Source: Bacteroidota bacterium
GTDB lineage: Bacteria > Bacteroidota > Bacteroidia > Chitinophagales > Chitinophagaceae
DNA length: 21,599 bases
Assembly: GCA_023386235.1 (NCBI GenBank)
Contig: JAEWKC010000010.1
Span: forward strand, 1-21,599
Direction: 5' to 3'
Numbering within the stretch: the first letter of the stretch is position 1; every line of letters begins with the position of its first letter. A model generated the notes under the pieces. That model did no database searches. It was not told the origin of the DNA and saw only the letters and a program-made list of their open reading frames with translations. Positions 1 through 7,988 of the stretch are shown here, in pieces. A program made the translations under genes and the position numbers.

Positions 1-127
1 TGCCATATCAATCGCTATTCATTATTCATTGCCATCGGCTCATTCTTTTCTTCTTTCTTTTCTCTTAAGATCAAATTCAACAATACGCCTACCACACTGC
101 ATAAGCCAATGCCCGACATTTGAAAAG
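1..127. repeat. Left copy of exact 127-bp terminal inverted repeat
   Basis: Bases 1 to 127 are the exact reverse complement of bases 21473 to 21599. Identity stops sharply after base 127: the next bases read aaccga here, against tatcgt in the reverse complement of the other end. The repeat holds 14 bp of downstream flank plus the last 37 codons and stop of the uracil permease gene. The length equals a common maximum k-mer size in short-read assembly, so it may mark an assembly-graph node rather than a biological boundary. At the very least, this 127-mer was joined to two different inner flanks. Confidence 0.95.
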
Positions 128-1292
128 AACCGATTTGAAAATGCGCACCACCAATTCCCAAAACTAAAATAACAGACGCCAGTATTTGATTTTTAGTATG
201 CATCATGTTTACTTTTCCGTTAAACATGGTATTAATGCCAACAGCAGCTATTGAACCAAATAACAATATCATCACACCTCCTAAAACCGCGTTGGGAATT
301 GAGGTGAGTAAGGCTGTAAGCACACCAATGAAGGACACCACAATAGCCGTAATAGCTGAGATCCTTAATACTTTTGGATTGGTAACTTTAGTCAGTTGAA
401 TGGCCCCGGTAACTTCTGCATACGTAGTGCTGGGCGGACCGCCGATAAAAGAAGCCAGGAAACTCCCTACGCCATCGCCCATTAAAGTGCGATGTAATCC
501 CGGCTTTTTTATAAAGTTTTTTTCGGCTACATTGCCTATGGCATAAATGTTTCCGATATGCTCTACTATAGGCGCTATAGCAACGGGCGCTATGTACAGA
601 ATGGCTTTCCAGTCAAATGCAGGCAGCACGATGGGCGGAACGCTCAGCCAGTCTGCTTTCCGGATGTTACCCGTATCTACATATCCCAAAGTATAAGCGA
701 ATAAATACCCGACAAGCAGGGCAGAAAAAATAGGGATCAGCTTCATCATGCCTTTTCCATACATAACCGTGACAACCGCAGTAAGCAAGGTTAACAGCGC
801 AATTCCCCAATGCTCAGAGGCATTGCTTACAGCCGTAGGCGCAAGAGACAAGCCGATAACCATAATCACTGGACCCGTTACAGCAGGAGGAAATATACGA
901 TCAATGAATCCTATGCCGAAAAACTTAACCAGCAGTCCGAATAAAAAATACAACACACCTACAGCTACAAGTCCTGATAAGGTATGCTCATAACCAAACA
1001 TAACAATAGCTACAGGAATGGGCGCTATAAAAGCGAAGCTGCTTCCTAAAAATACGGGTACTTTTCCTTTTGTGATCAAATGAAAACATAGCGTGGAAAT
1101 TCCCGCCGCAAGTAAGGCTATAGCGGGTGAAAAACTTTTGTATGTATCCGGGAAATCAGTTATGCCCTGCCTGGCAAGCTCTGATTCTACGCCACTTGTA
1201 ACAAGTATGGGCACCAACACCGTAGCGCCAAAAGCTACAAACATAAACTGGATGCCCAATATAATGGTTTGAAGTGTACTGCTGCTTTTCAT
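15..1292 (-). CDS. uraA: NCS2-family uracil/xanthine permease (UraA-like)
   Basis: This is an inner-membrane nucleobase:proton symporter of the NCS2 (UraA/PyrP) family, 425 aa, the usual length, and almost entirely hydrophobic. Two family signatures are clear. EHIGN near residues 244-248 and GGPPSTTYAEVTG near 284-296 correspond to the TM8 and TM10 segments of UraA, whose glutamates (here E244 and E293) bind the uracil ring. GLHRTLMGDG just before the second signature is also typical. The start is an ATG with an A-rich upstream stretch and no strong Shine-Dalgarno site. It follows the AzgA-type permease by 16 bp and is probably the last gene of a three-gene unit starting at 3322. Substrate (uracil rather than xanthine) is inferred from the UraA-like motifs. 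The last 113 nt are repeated, inverted, at the other end of the window. Confidence 0.9.
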   Translation of the reverse strand: MKSSSTLQTIILGIQFMFVAFGATVLVPILVTSGVESELARQGITDFPDTYKSFSPAIALLAAGISTLCFHLITKGKVPVFLGSSFAFIAPIPVAIVMFGYEHTLSGLVAVGVLYFLFGLLVKFFGIGFIDRIFPPAVTGPVIMVIGLSLAPTAVSNASEHWGIALLTLLTAVVTVMYGKGMMKLIPIFSALLVGYLFAYTLGYVDTGNIRKADWLSVPPIVLPAFDWKAILYIAPVAIAPIVEHIGNIYAIGNVAEKNFIKKPGLHRTLMGDGVGSFLASFIGGPPSTTYAEVTGAIQLTKVTNPKVLRISAITAIVVSFIGVLTALLTSIPNAVLGGVMILLFGSIAAVGINTMFNGKVNMMHTKNQILASVILVLGIGGAHFQIGSFQMSGIGLCSVVGVLLNLILREKKEEKNEPMAMNNE

Positions 1293-1308
1293 TTTTTACA
1301 GATAAAAA

Positions 1309-2610
1309 TTAATGTAATTGAGATACAACTATTTCTAAAATAGACAAAGCGCCGATGAACCACATGATAGGATGGATTTTATTGAACTTGCCTGTAAAAA
1401 TACAGAGCAATAAATAGCTGGCAAACCCATAAGCGATACCAGTGCTGATGCTGTAAGTCAAGGGCATTAATATCAAAGTGAGAAATGCGGGCACTGCAAT
1501 GTAGAGATCGTTAAAGTTTATTTTTATTAAATGCTTAGACATGTAAATGCCCACCATTATTAATGCCGGTGCGGTTGCATAAGCCGGCACCACGCCGATT
1601 AATGGCGCAAAGAACATGGCAAGCAGGAAAAAGAATGCGGTGAAGATGGAGCTTAATCCCGTACGGGCGCCATTGGCAATCCCCGCTGCAGATTCTACAT
1701 ATGTAACCGTACTGCTGGTGCCTAAAATACCACTCAATGTAGTGGTTACCGCATCGGCTTCCAATACTTTTTTTATGTGTGGCATCTTACCGTTTTTATC
1801 AACTAAGCCCGCTTCCATAGAACAGGCGATGGCTGTGCCGATAGAGTCGAACAGGTTTACAAACAAAAAAGAAAATATAGGTACAATGAATGCTATTTTT
1901 AATACAGATATTATTTCCAGCTTTGCAAATACAGGCGCCATAGACGGCGGACTGCTTACAACTTCTGCCGGTACAGAAATATTACCATCGAAGAAAAAAC
2001 CTAAAACAGTAGCAGCTATAATGCCTATAAGAATAGAGCCTTTTATCTTGAAAATTTCAAGAAGCACCGTAATGAACAATCCCGCTATACCTATTATTAA
2101 TGCCGGAGAAAATGTGCCCACACCCACTATGGTAGCTTCATTGGAGACAATCAGTCCCATTTGCTTAAAACCAATAAAAGATATAAACAATCCTATACCC
2201 GCGCCAATGGCTATACGCAAGGATTCCGGAATGGCGTCGATAATTTTATGTCGCAAACCCAATACGGAAATGATAATAAAAAACACACCCGACAAAAAAA
2301 CTACGCCCAAGGCCTGCTGCCAGCTTGCTCCCTGGCTCAAAACAAGTGTGTAAGCAAACATGGCGTTCAATCCCATGCCCGGCGCCATGGCAAAAGGTAC
2401 ATTTGCCCAAAGCCCTACGATAAGTGTTCCGATGATGGCGGCCACACAGGTCACGGTGATCAGCGCTTCTTTTGGCATACCGGCATCCGCTAAAATATTA
2501 GGATTTACAAATATGATGTACGCCATAGTAAGAAAAGTGACCAATCCCCCGGTTAGCTCCTGACGAATATTGGTATTTCTTTCCTGAAGTTTAAAAATTC
2601 TGTTTAGCAT
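1309..2610 (-). CDS. AzgA-type NCS2 purine permease (guanine/hypoxanthine or adenine)
   Basis: This is a 433-aa inner-membrane purine nucleobase transporter of the AzgA/PbuG/GhxP branch of NCS2. Diagnostic stretches are the N-terminal RQELTGGLVTFLTMAYIIFV, PFAMAPGMGLNAMF near residues 72-85, NLFDSIGTAIACSMEAGL near 250, and the paired TSSTVTYVESAAGIANGARTG segment. The last carries the Thr/Glu residues of the substrate site in this branch. About 12-14 membrane segments can be read. The gene lies 19 bp after the DUF5020 outer-membrane protein gene and 16 bp before the uracil permease, so the three are probably co-transcribed. Within the branch the exact purine cannot be assigned from the sequence. 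Confidence 0.92.
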   Translation of the reverse strand: MLNRIFKLQERNTNIRQELTGGLVTFLTMAYIIFVNPNILADAGMPKEALITVTCVAAIIGTLIVGLWANVPFAMAPGMGLNAMFAYTLVLSQGASWQQALGVVFLSGVFFIIISVLGLRHKIIDAIPESLRIAIGAGIGLFISFIGFKQMGLIVSNEATIVGVGTFSPALIIGIAGLFITVLLEIFKIKGSILIGIIAATVLGFFFDGNISVPAEVVSSPPSMAPVFAKLEIISVLKIAFIVPIFSFLFVNLFDSIGTAIACSMEAGLVDKNGKMPHIKKVLEADAVTTTLSGILGTSSTVTYVESAAGIANGARTGLSSIFTAFFFLLAMFFAPLIGVVPAYATAPALIMVGIYMSKHLIKINFNDLYIAVPAFLTLILMPLTYSISTGIAYGFASYLLLCIFTGKFNKIHPIMWFIGALSILEIVVSQLH

Positions 2611-2629
2611 GTTTTTTAGTTTTAAAAAA

Positions 2630-3322
2630 TTACCAACCCCATTTTACCATTACCGTCGGGAATATTTTTACATCATCCGTTCCTACAACAAAGTTTTTAC
2701 TTATCTCTACTTCTGAACCCACAGAAAAATGCGGGGTAATATTATAGAGAAATTGTGGCTCTGTAAGCAATACAGCCATTTTCTTATTTTTATCTGACCA
2801 CAGTTTAGGCTGGCTCCATACATCTAAAAAGCCACGAAGTGTAAATTTATTATTCGCAAAATTATGAAACCATACGGCTGTAAACTGCCCGTCAATACCA
2901 TTTGACCCTTGAATATATTTGTAGAGATAAGAAGTGTTCAGGGTAAAATTTCCCATTTTTACAGGGAAGCCCATACCTCCTAAAACGGAATAGTTAATAG
3001 GAAACGCGGCCGGCACGGCGGTATTGGTCATCAAAAAACCATCGTTGTATTCAATATGCGCGTTCAGGCCTTCAATGGCATTGTTAGGAATATTGAATTT
3101 TCTGGCAATTTCAAAGTAAGCCAATGACGCGCCACCATTGTGCCGGTCGAAATTAATATCGGTAAACATAAAAGTGCTGCCCAGTTTATCGGGTTTGAAT
3201 ATTTCAAAGGTTCCTGTAAGGTATTGCCTGTCTTTTAAAAAATCGTAATGCAGCTGTAGCTCCTGCGCATAAATTTTTATTGCAAAGAGAGGAAGAAGAA
3301 GAAGCAGAAAAATTTTCTTCAT
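2630..3322 (-). CDS. DUF5020-like outer-membrane barrel, possible Tsx-type nucleoside channel
   Basis: This 230-aa exported protein starts with a signal peptide (MKKIFLLLLLPLFAIKIYA, cleavage after Ala-19 or Gln-20). The rest is made of alternating polar/aromatic strands and ends in aromatic KWGW, the kind of C-terminal strand used for Bam-mediated outer-membrane insertion. The composition and the YDF, FMFTDINFD and HIEYNDGF stretches fit the DUF5020 family, which resembles the nucleoside-specific channel Tsx. That assignment is from memory of the family. It is the first gene of a unit followed by purine and uracil permeases, which supports a role in letting nucleosides or bases cross the outer membrane. 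Substrate is inferred from context only. Confidence 0.78.
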   Translation of the reverse strand: MKKIFLLLLLPLFAIKIYAQELQLHYDFLKDRQYLTGTFEIFKPDKLGSTFMFTDINFDRHNGGASLAYFEIARKFNIPNNAIEGLNAHIEYNDGFLMTNTAVPAAFPINYSVLGGMGFPVKMGNFTLNTSYLYKYIQGSNGIDGQFTAVWFHNFANNKFTLRGFLDVWSQPKLWSDKNKKMAVLLTEPQFLYNITPHFSVGSEVEISKNFVVGTDDVKIFPTVMVKWGW

Positions 3323-3354
3323 GTAGTTTAGATTTATTGAGATGTAAGAATGCG

Positions 3355-3362
3355 CAAACTTA
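3355..3362 (-). promoter_or_regulatory. Putative Bacteroidota -7 element for the nucleobase-uptake unit
   Basis: On the minus strand this reads TAAGTTTG, an exact match to the Bacteroidota -7 consensus TAnnTTTG, 32 bp upstream of the ATG at 3322. No TTG is seen at the expected distance upstream, so only half of the promoter signature is present. Confidence 0.4.
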
Positions 3363-3397
3363 GTAATAAATCTTTTCTGTGGAATATGATTTTTGTC

Positions 3398-3426
3398 AAC
3401 AAAAAATCCGCATAGTATGCGGATTT
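3398..3426 (-). terminator. Rho-independent terminator downstream of gcvH
   Basis: A perfect 10-bp inverted repeat (AAATCCGCAT / ATGCGGATTT, 3-base loop, at 3404-3426) begins 22 bp past the gcvH stop. On the minus strand it runs into a six-T tract. It separates gcvH from the nucleobase-uptake unit. The arms are symmetrical, but the T-run on the plus-strand side is only three bases long, so it should work mainly for minus-strand transcripts. Confidence 0.85.
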
Positions 3427-3448
3427 AATTATTACAATTGATAGTGAA

Positions 3449-3829
3449 TTAACTTACGAGTTGTTGATAAGCTGCGGCATCCGGCAGACCGTCTACTTCT
3501 GCAGGATTTTCCATTTCTACTTTAATGATCCATCCTGCGCCGTATGGATCGCTGTTGATAAGTTCCGGCGAATGTTCCAACTCGGGGTTTGTTTCTAAAA
3601 CCTTTCCGCTTACGGGAAGGAATAGATCACTAACTGTTTTCACTGCTTCTACAGAACCGAAAACATCATCCGCTTTCAGGTTTTCGCCTATGGTATTAAT
3701 ATCTACATAAACAATATCGCCCAGCTCGCTGGCGGCAAACTCTGTAATACCGATAGTGGCAATGTTTCCTTCAGAAACACGGATCCATTCGTGGTCTTTG
3801 GTATATTTTAATTCTTCAGGATAATTCAT
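3449..3829 (-). CDS. gcvH: Glycine cleavage system H protein
   Basis: This is the 126-aa lipoyl carrier of the glycine cleavage system. It shuttles the aminomethyl group between the P, T and L proteins. The lipoylation site is Lys-64 in GSVEAVKTVSDL, the standard H-protein motif, followed by the typical SGKVLETNPELEHSPELIN and DPYGAGW segments. Length is normal. It stands alone: a TAnnTTTG element lies 23 bp upstream, a strong terminator lies downstream, and no gcvT or gcvP is adjacent, as is common in Bacteroidota, where these genes are scattered. Confidence 0.97.
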   Translation of the reverse strand: MNYPEELKYTKDHEWIRVSEGNIATIGITEFAASELGDIVYVDINTIGENLKADDVFGSVEAVKTVSDLFLPVSGKVLETNPELEHSPELINSDPYGAGWIIKVEMENPAEVDGLPDAAAYQQLVS

Positions 3830-3851
3830 AGTGTATCATTTTTTTGTAACA

Positions 3852-3859
3852 CAAACCTA
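3852..3859 (-). promoter_or_regulatory. Putative -7 element for gcvH
   Basis: The minus strand reads TAGGTTTG, matching TAnnTTTG. It is about 22 bp from the gcvH ATG at 3829, which would give a leader of roughly 15-20 nt. No clear -33 TTG partner is visible. Confidence 0.45.
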
Positions 3860-3883
3860 ATAAAAACTTGGGGTAATAAAAAA

Positions 3884-4834
3884 TTATTCTGCCACAATCA
3901 AGGGAGCAATTTTTGTATACGTTTCCTCATCAACAAAAATTATTTTCCGCACATCCTGTATGGTAGAAAATCTGCCATGCTGCTGCCTGTACACAACTAT
4001 TGCTTTTGCTATATTTCTCTGCACGCCCGCGGCTACCATCTCTCGTTCAGAAGCCGCGTTAATATTGACTTTCCCGGCAGGTTTGACAATCTTTTCCTCG
4101 CTGGCAAATGCCGGTTGCGCATTTTCAATTTCTTTCTTTTGGGGTTTGGTTGACAATCTTAAATAGGAACGAATGTTGCCAAAAGTGGCGTCTGAAATGC
4201 CATAGACTTTTTTTACATCTTCAATGGCGGTAAAGCCATTCACAGCGTTTCTGTATTTTACAATGCGTTCGCTCAGCACTTCTCCAATGCCGGGCAATGC
4301 TTTCCAATCTTCCGCGGAAGCTGTGTTTATGTCTATCACAGGAATATTCCTGTTGTTTGCCGCGTAGGAAGAAAAACGGTTACCGGTTCTTTCTATTTTT
4401 ATATAAGGTATAAGCGCATCGGCTTCTTCGGGTTTTAGCCCCCATATTTTTCTGATGTCTTCGGCCTTGTAAAACCTTCCGCCTTTTGATGTATAATTAA
4501 TAATCGTATTGGCGGTTTTTTCGCTTAAGCCAAAATCTACCCACTGTTCTTTGGTAAGCGTATTCGGGTCGAATGGAAACAGCCGGGCTTCATCAATTAC
4601 AGTTTCTTCGCTTACATCAGATGCTTCATTATTAAAAAAATTATCCTGTTTATTAAACTGCTCTTTAAGTGTATTCTTGTCGGGAATGGTGGCGTCAGAC
4701 GTTTTTTCAGCGCTGTTATACAACAATGGAAACGCAATCACTGCGCCCACTACGGCAAGAAAAATTACCATACCGTTCCTTTCTTTCCTGGAGAAAGTAA
4801 AATAATCTTTCCATTTATTTTTTGAGCGAGGCAT
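3884..4834 (-). CDS. Membrane-anchored protein with three helix-hairpin-helix (ComEA-like) repeats
   Basis: This 316-aa protein has a short basic N-terminus, one membrane segment near residues 21-39, a low-complexity acidic linker, and three helix-hairpin-helix units at about 88-148, 167-227 and 256-314. The second carries the classic pattern IDINTASAEDWKALPGIGEVLSERIVKYR. The third begins VNINAASEREMVAAGV, where the usual LPGIG hairpin has become AAGVQ. Such units bind DNA without sequence specificity, as in the competence protein ComEA. The single anchor suggests the DNA-binding part lies outside the cytoplasm. A role in DNA uptake or surface DNA binding is an inference; many Bacteroidota carry this family with no tested function. 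It starts 5 bp after the M20 deacylase gene and probably shares its transcript. Confidence 0.82.
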   Translation of the reverse strand: MPRSKNKWKDYFTFSRKERNGMVIFLAVVGAVIAFPLLYNSAEKTSDATIPDKNTLKEQFNKQDNFFNNEASDVSEETVIDEARLFPFDPNTLTKEQWVDFGLSEKTANTIINYTSKGGRFYKAEDIRKIWGLKPEEADALIPYIKIERTGNRFSSYAANNRNIPVIDINTASAEDWKALPGIGEVLSERIVKYRNAVNGFTAIEDVKKVYGISDATFGNIRSYLRLSTKPQKKEIENAQPAFASEEKIVKPAGKVNINAASEREMVAAGVQRNIAKAIVVYRQQHGRFSTIQDVRKIIFVDEETYTKIAPLIVAE

Positions 4835-4839
4835 TTCTT

Positions 4840-5952
4840 TTAAAATTGAGCATGATTCAACATATCTATATAAAAAACTATGCCGTTATTAATTTCTTCT
4901 ATAAAAATATATTCGTCTGCGGTATGACTTCTGGCGCTATCGCCCGGGCCGCACTTCAATGCCGGGAACTGCATGAAAGCCTTATCTGAACAGGTTGGAG
5001 AGCCAAAAGGCTTTCGTCCTAAAGCCATACCTGCTGCCACAATTGGATGATCTACCGGGATGCTGGACGACTTTAGCCTGAAGTTGCGGGGCTTGATTTC
5101 ACTTTCTATATTGTCTCTGATAATTTCCAGGATATCTTCATGCGCATAACAATCGGGAATGCGTATATCTACCACATAATGGCAGGAATCGGGCACCACG
5201 TTGTGTTGTTTATTTTCTGTATTAACGGAGGTTACCGTCATTTTTACTTTGCCTAACCACTCCGATTTTTTATCGAAATGATGAGTACGGAACCACTCAA
5301 TTTCTTTCACGGCTCTGTACAACGCGTTCACTCCTTCACTTCTTGCCGCATGACCGGCTTTGCCATGCGCCGTTACATCCAGCACAAGCAGGCCTTTTTC
5401 GGCTACGGCCAGTTCTGTTTGTGTGGGCTCGCCCACTATACCACACCAGCTTTTTTTGGGTTCTTTAAAACTTACTTCATCTACAGAATCCAGAAATCCT
5501 TTAAAGTTGAGCAGCGCCTCAATGCCGTTGGCGCCGGATATTTCCTCTTCGGCTGAACAGGCCATCACTATATTGAATGGCAGATTTTCTTTATCATAAA
5601 AATATCTGAACGTAGCAATCAATGACACCAGGCACCCGCCCGCATCATTGCTGCCTAACCCGAAAATTTTACCGTCTTTTTCTAACGGGGTGTACGGGTC
5701 TATGGTATATTTAGGATTGGGCTTTACTGTATCGTGATGAGAATTAAGCAACACTGTAGGTTTTGCGGCATCAAAATATTTGTTTACCGCCCATACATTA
5801 TTGATATGTCTTTGATGCGGAATGCCACTATCTATAAAAAAATCTTCCAGGATAGCCGCGGTGTTGTCTTCTTCCCTTGAGAAAGAGCGTGTGGCTATCA
5901 GCTTTTTAAGCAATGCCAATGCATCTTTTTGAAGCTGTTCTATATCATTCAT
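4840..5952 (-). CDS. M20-family deacylase, ArgE/DapE-like
   Basis: This zinc-dependent amidohydrolase (370 aa) is of the ArgE/DapE/CPG2 type, cleaving N-acyl groups from amino acids such as N-acetyl- or N-succinyl-ornithine or -citrulline. Metal and catalytic residues are visible: H72 and D74 in SHHDTV, D103 in GSNDAGG, E135/E136 in CSAEEEISG, the dimerisation-domain HGKAGHAAR near 196-204, and the C-terminal metal ligand H343 in RSHTADE. The ATG at 5952 is chosen because AAAAAAGG lies just upstream. A reading frame extends 27 nt further only to a TTG. In Bacteroidota this group often serves arginine synthesis, with a succinylated or acetylated substrate; which acyl group is used cannot be read here. 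It is divergent from the lipid kinase gene. Confidence 0.85.
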   Translation of the reverse strand: MNDIEQLQKDALALLKKLIATRSFSREEDNTAAILEDFFIDSGIPHQRHINNVWAVNKYFDAAKPTVLLNSHHDTVKPNPKYTIDPYTPLEKDGKIFGLGSNDAGGCLVSLIATFRYFYDKENLPFNIVMACSAEEEISGANGIEALLNFKGFLDSVDEVSFKEPKKSWCGIVGEPTQTELAVAEKGLLVLDVTAHGKAGHAARSEGVNALYRAVKEIEWFRTHHFDKKSEWLGKVKMTVTSVNTENKQHNVVPDSCHYVVDIRIPDCYAHEDILEIIRDNIESEIKPRNFRLKSSSIPVDHPIVAAGMALGRKPFGSPTCSDKAFMQFPALKCGPGDSARSHTADEYIFIEEINNGIVFYIDMLNHAQF

Positions 5953-6077
5953 AAAAAACCTTTTTTGCAATGTACTCAATTCTTATTATTTAAGAATAAT
6001 TAATATGCTTTTTCTTGTAAATATGATTATATACTCGTTCTTTGTAAGTACAATAAATTATAGAGAATTACTCCTAC

Positions 6078-7037
6078 ATGAAGAAGATCACCGGTGAATC
6101 ACAAAACCAGAACGTAATTGCTCCCGTAGCTGCTTTTAATGAAAGAAAACTTATTTACCTTGTGAACCCCATTTCAGGAAACAAGAATAAAGCCCGCATT
6201 ATCAACGAGCTGAAAAAATATAGTACAGATAAAAATTTACACTGGGATATTTTTGAAACCAACAAGCAGGGAAACTACGACTTCGTTATAGAAAAAATAA
6301 GAAAGGAAAAAATAACCGATATAGTTATTGTAGGCGGAGACGGCTCTGTAAACCAGGCGGTAAGCGCTTTGCACAAAGAAGATGTATGCTTTGGCATCAT
6401 ACCATTTGGCAGTGGCAACGGGCTGGCGCGTGCGGTAGGTATACCTATGAATACAAAGCAGGCCTTTGAGATCATTGCCAAAGGCGAATCAAAATTTACA
6501 GACGCCTTTTTAGTGAACGGGCACCTGTATGGCTGTATGCTCACCGGCGTGGGATTTGATGCAAAAGTAGCGCACGAGTTTGCCTCTTCCACACAGCGGG
6601 GATTAAAAACTTATGTGCAAAAAGTGATCTCTAATTTTTTTAATATCAAACCATACCTGTTCGAGATAGAAGCGGAGGGTTTTAAATTTACAACAGAAGC
6701 TTTTTTTCTGAGCATAGCCAATGGTAACCAGTTTGGCAATAATTTTACCATCGCGCCTAAAGCCTCGGTAAACGACGGATTGCTGGATATTGTAGTGGTA
6801 CAAAAAATGAAAAAAAGAAAATTACTTGCGGCCATTATAAAACAGATCTCCGGCAAAAATGAATTGCAGGATTATGTTGGCCGCGCCGAATCGAAAGATA
6901 TTTTATATTTACAAAGACCTAAGCTGAAAATTAAAAACACTGCATTAGCCCCCATTCATATTGATGGTGAACCCATAGATACCGCTAAAGAATTTGAAAT
7001 TGAAATTCTGAGAAATAATTTTAAATTAATCCAATAA
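6078..7037 (+). CDS. Diacylglycerol/lipid kinase family protein (YegS/DgkB-like)
   Basis: This is a soluble 319-aa ATP-dependent lipid kinase of the DAGK catalytic-domain family. The nucleotide-binding signatures are VGGDGSVNQ (residues 85-93) and IPFGSGNGLARAVGIP (108-123), and the C-terminal half ends with the typical IHIDGEP. About 22 residues before LIYLVNPISG are extra relative to the core domain and look unstructured. Family members phosphorylate diacylglycerol or related lipids in membrane-lipid recycling; the lipid here is unknown. The gene is transcribed away from the M20 deacylase gene and converges, with an 11-bp gap, on the secreted protein gene downstream. No clear terminator is visible in that gap. 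Confidence 0.9.
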   Translation: MKKITGESQNQNVIAPVAAFNERKLIYLVNPISGNKNKARIINELKKYSTDKNLHWDIFETNKQGNYDFVIEKIRKEKITDIVIVGGDGSVNQAVSALHKEDVCFGIIPFGSGNGLARAVGIPMNTKQAFEIIAKGESKFTDAFLVNGHLYGCMLTGVGFDAKVAHEFASSTQRGLKTYVQKVISNFFNIKPYLFEIEAEGFKFTTEAFFLSIANGNQFGNNFTIAPKASVNDGLLDIVVVQKMKKRKLLAAIIKQISGKNELQDYVGRAESKDILYLQRPKLKIKNTALAPIHIDGEPIDTAKEFEIEILRNNFKLIQ

Positions 7038-7048
7038 CATACTACTCT

Positions 7049-7654
7049 CTAACGCGCTTCAGCAGCGGGCTTCAGTCCTTCGGGATAAGGATTTACAATT
7101 TCAAATACCTGCTGCGCATTAGAAAAAGTGAGTTTCTTTGTTTCGGAATCTGAGCCACTGATGCTTGTGCTGATGAAAGAACCCGGTTGTATAAAAATGC
7201 TTACCATAGGCACAGATCCTTCAATATTGTTATAAACAATCATTTTATAATCTGTTGTCTGCGATTTTGAATTATTGCCTTCACCTGTTTTCGCTCTGTA
7301 AAAAGTGCTATAGCTGTCATCTCCTATTTTGATAGTGAGCGTAGCGTCTTTACTCGCATCTATATAATGATTCTGCGCGTTTTGATAAGTGTGTTTCTGA
7401 GGCGTTTCATAATCAAACTTAGGCAAGGATAAAATCACATCAATAGGTACAATATTGCCATTTTCATTGATTCTGCCGTATGCGTTGAGCTTTAAGAACG
7501 CGCCAAATTTTTGCACTTTAATTTTATTGCTTTCAATTTCAATCGGTGCTTTTAATTCATTAAAGTGAAAAGCTATTTTATTATTCTGAGCCATCAATAC
7601 GCCATTTAAACTCAATAATACAAACAGCGTTAAGTATATATATTTATTTATCAT
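7049..7654 (-). CDS. Secreted protein of unknown function
   Basis: This 201-aa protein has a signal peptide (MINKYIYLTLFVLLSLNGVLMAQ, cleavage near Gln-23). The mature part is beta-rich, with no cysteines, and carries a run of Ser/Thr-rich strands (PGSFISTSISGSD) before FEIVNPYPEGLKP at the end. I do not recognise a family. The ATG at 7654 is chosen because the reading frame upstream offers only a GTG at 7669, which overlaps the AAGAAGGTG that would serve as ribosome-binding site. A TAnnTTTG element lies about 60 bp upstream, so the gene probably has its own promoter. It is likely periplasmic or outer-membrane associated. Confidence 0.75.
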   Translation of the reverse strand: MINKYIYLTLFVLLSLNGVLMAQNNKIAFHFNELKAPIEIESNKIKVQKFGAFLKLNAYGRINENGNIVPIDVILSLPKFDYETPQKHTYQNAQNHYIDASKDATLTIKIGDDSYSTFYRAKTGEGNNSKSQTTDYKMIVYNNIEGSVPMVSIFIQPGSFISTSISGSDSETKKLTFSNAQQVFEIVNPYPEGLKPAAEAR

Positions 7655-7712
7655 TTTATAAGTAATCACCTTCTTTTTACAAGGAATAAGCCTTTTTGTT
7701 TAAAAACTTCTG

Positions 7713-7720
7713 CAAATGTA
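7713..7720 (-). promoter_or_regulatory. Putative -7 element for the secreted-protein gene
   Basis: The minus strand reads TACATTTG, an exact TAnnTTTG match, with TTTTGG about 15 bp upstream, shorter than the usual spacing of about 19. It lies between the stop of the small protein gene at 7743 and the ATG at 7654. Confidence 0.4.
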
Positions 7721-7742
7721 TTGCAACATACGTACCAAAAGC

Positions 7743-7970
7743 TTACATTTTTTCATCGTCGTATTCTCCCCAAAGAGCATAAGCCCCGAAAACCGCCAAT
7801 CCTCCTACAATTATGGGCGTGAGGATAGTTAATATAATAACTCCGAATACCAGGTCTTCCTGCTTTTGTGATATTATCTTAGGAAATCCTAATACAAAAA
7901 CACAATAATACGATGCCAGTATGGCTAATGCTATCCAAATGATACCCAAAAATCTTTTAAGAAAATTCAT
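7743..7970 (-). CDS. Small two-helix membrane protein, DUF6814-like
   Basis: This 75-aa protein has two membrane segments, about residues 5-27 and 41-64, joined by a short polar loop (PKIISQKQED). It ends in an acidic tail, WGEYDDEKM. The ATG at 7970 is used because the frame upstream reaches only a TTG. It begins 18 bp after the MHS transporter gene and is probably co-transcribed with it. Small proteins of this shape are commonly found next to MHS transporters in Bacteroidota, and I believe they are classed as DUF6814. The pairing suggests a small partner or regulator of the transporter, but that is inference. Confidence 0.72.
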   Translation of the reverse strand: MNFLKRFLGIIWIALAILASYYCVFVLGFPKIISQKQEDLVFGVIILTILTPIIVGGLAVFGAYALWGEYDDEKM

Positions 7971-7988
7971 ATTATTCAATATTAAAGA

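Noticed and set aside
1616..2353. Long plus-strand open frame of 245 codons
   Set aside because: It lies antisense inside the AzgA-type permease gene, has no recognisable motifs and is rich in residues expected from the complement of membrane-protein codons.
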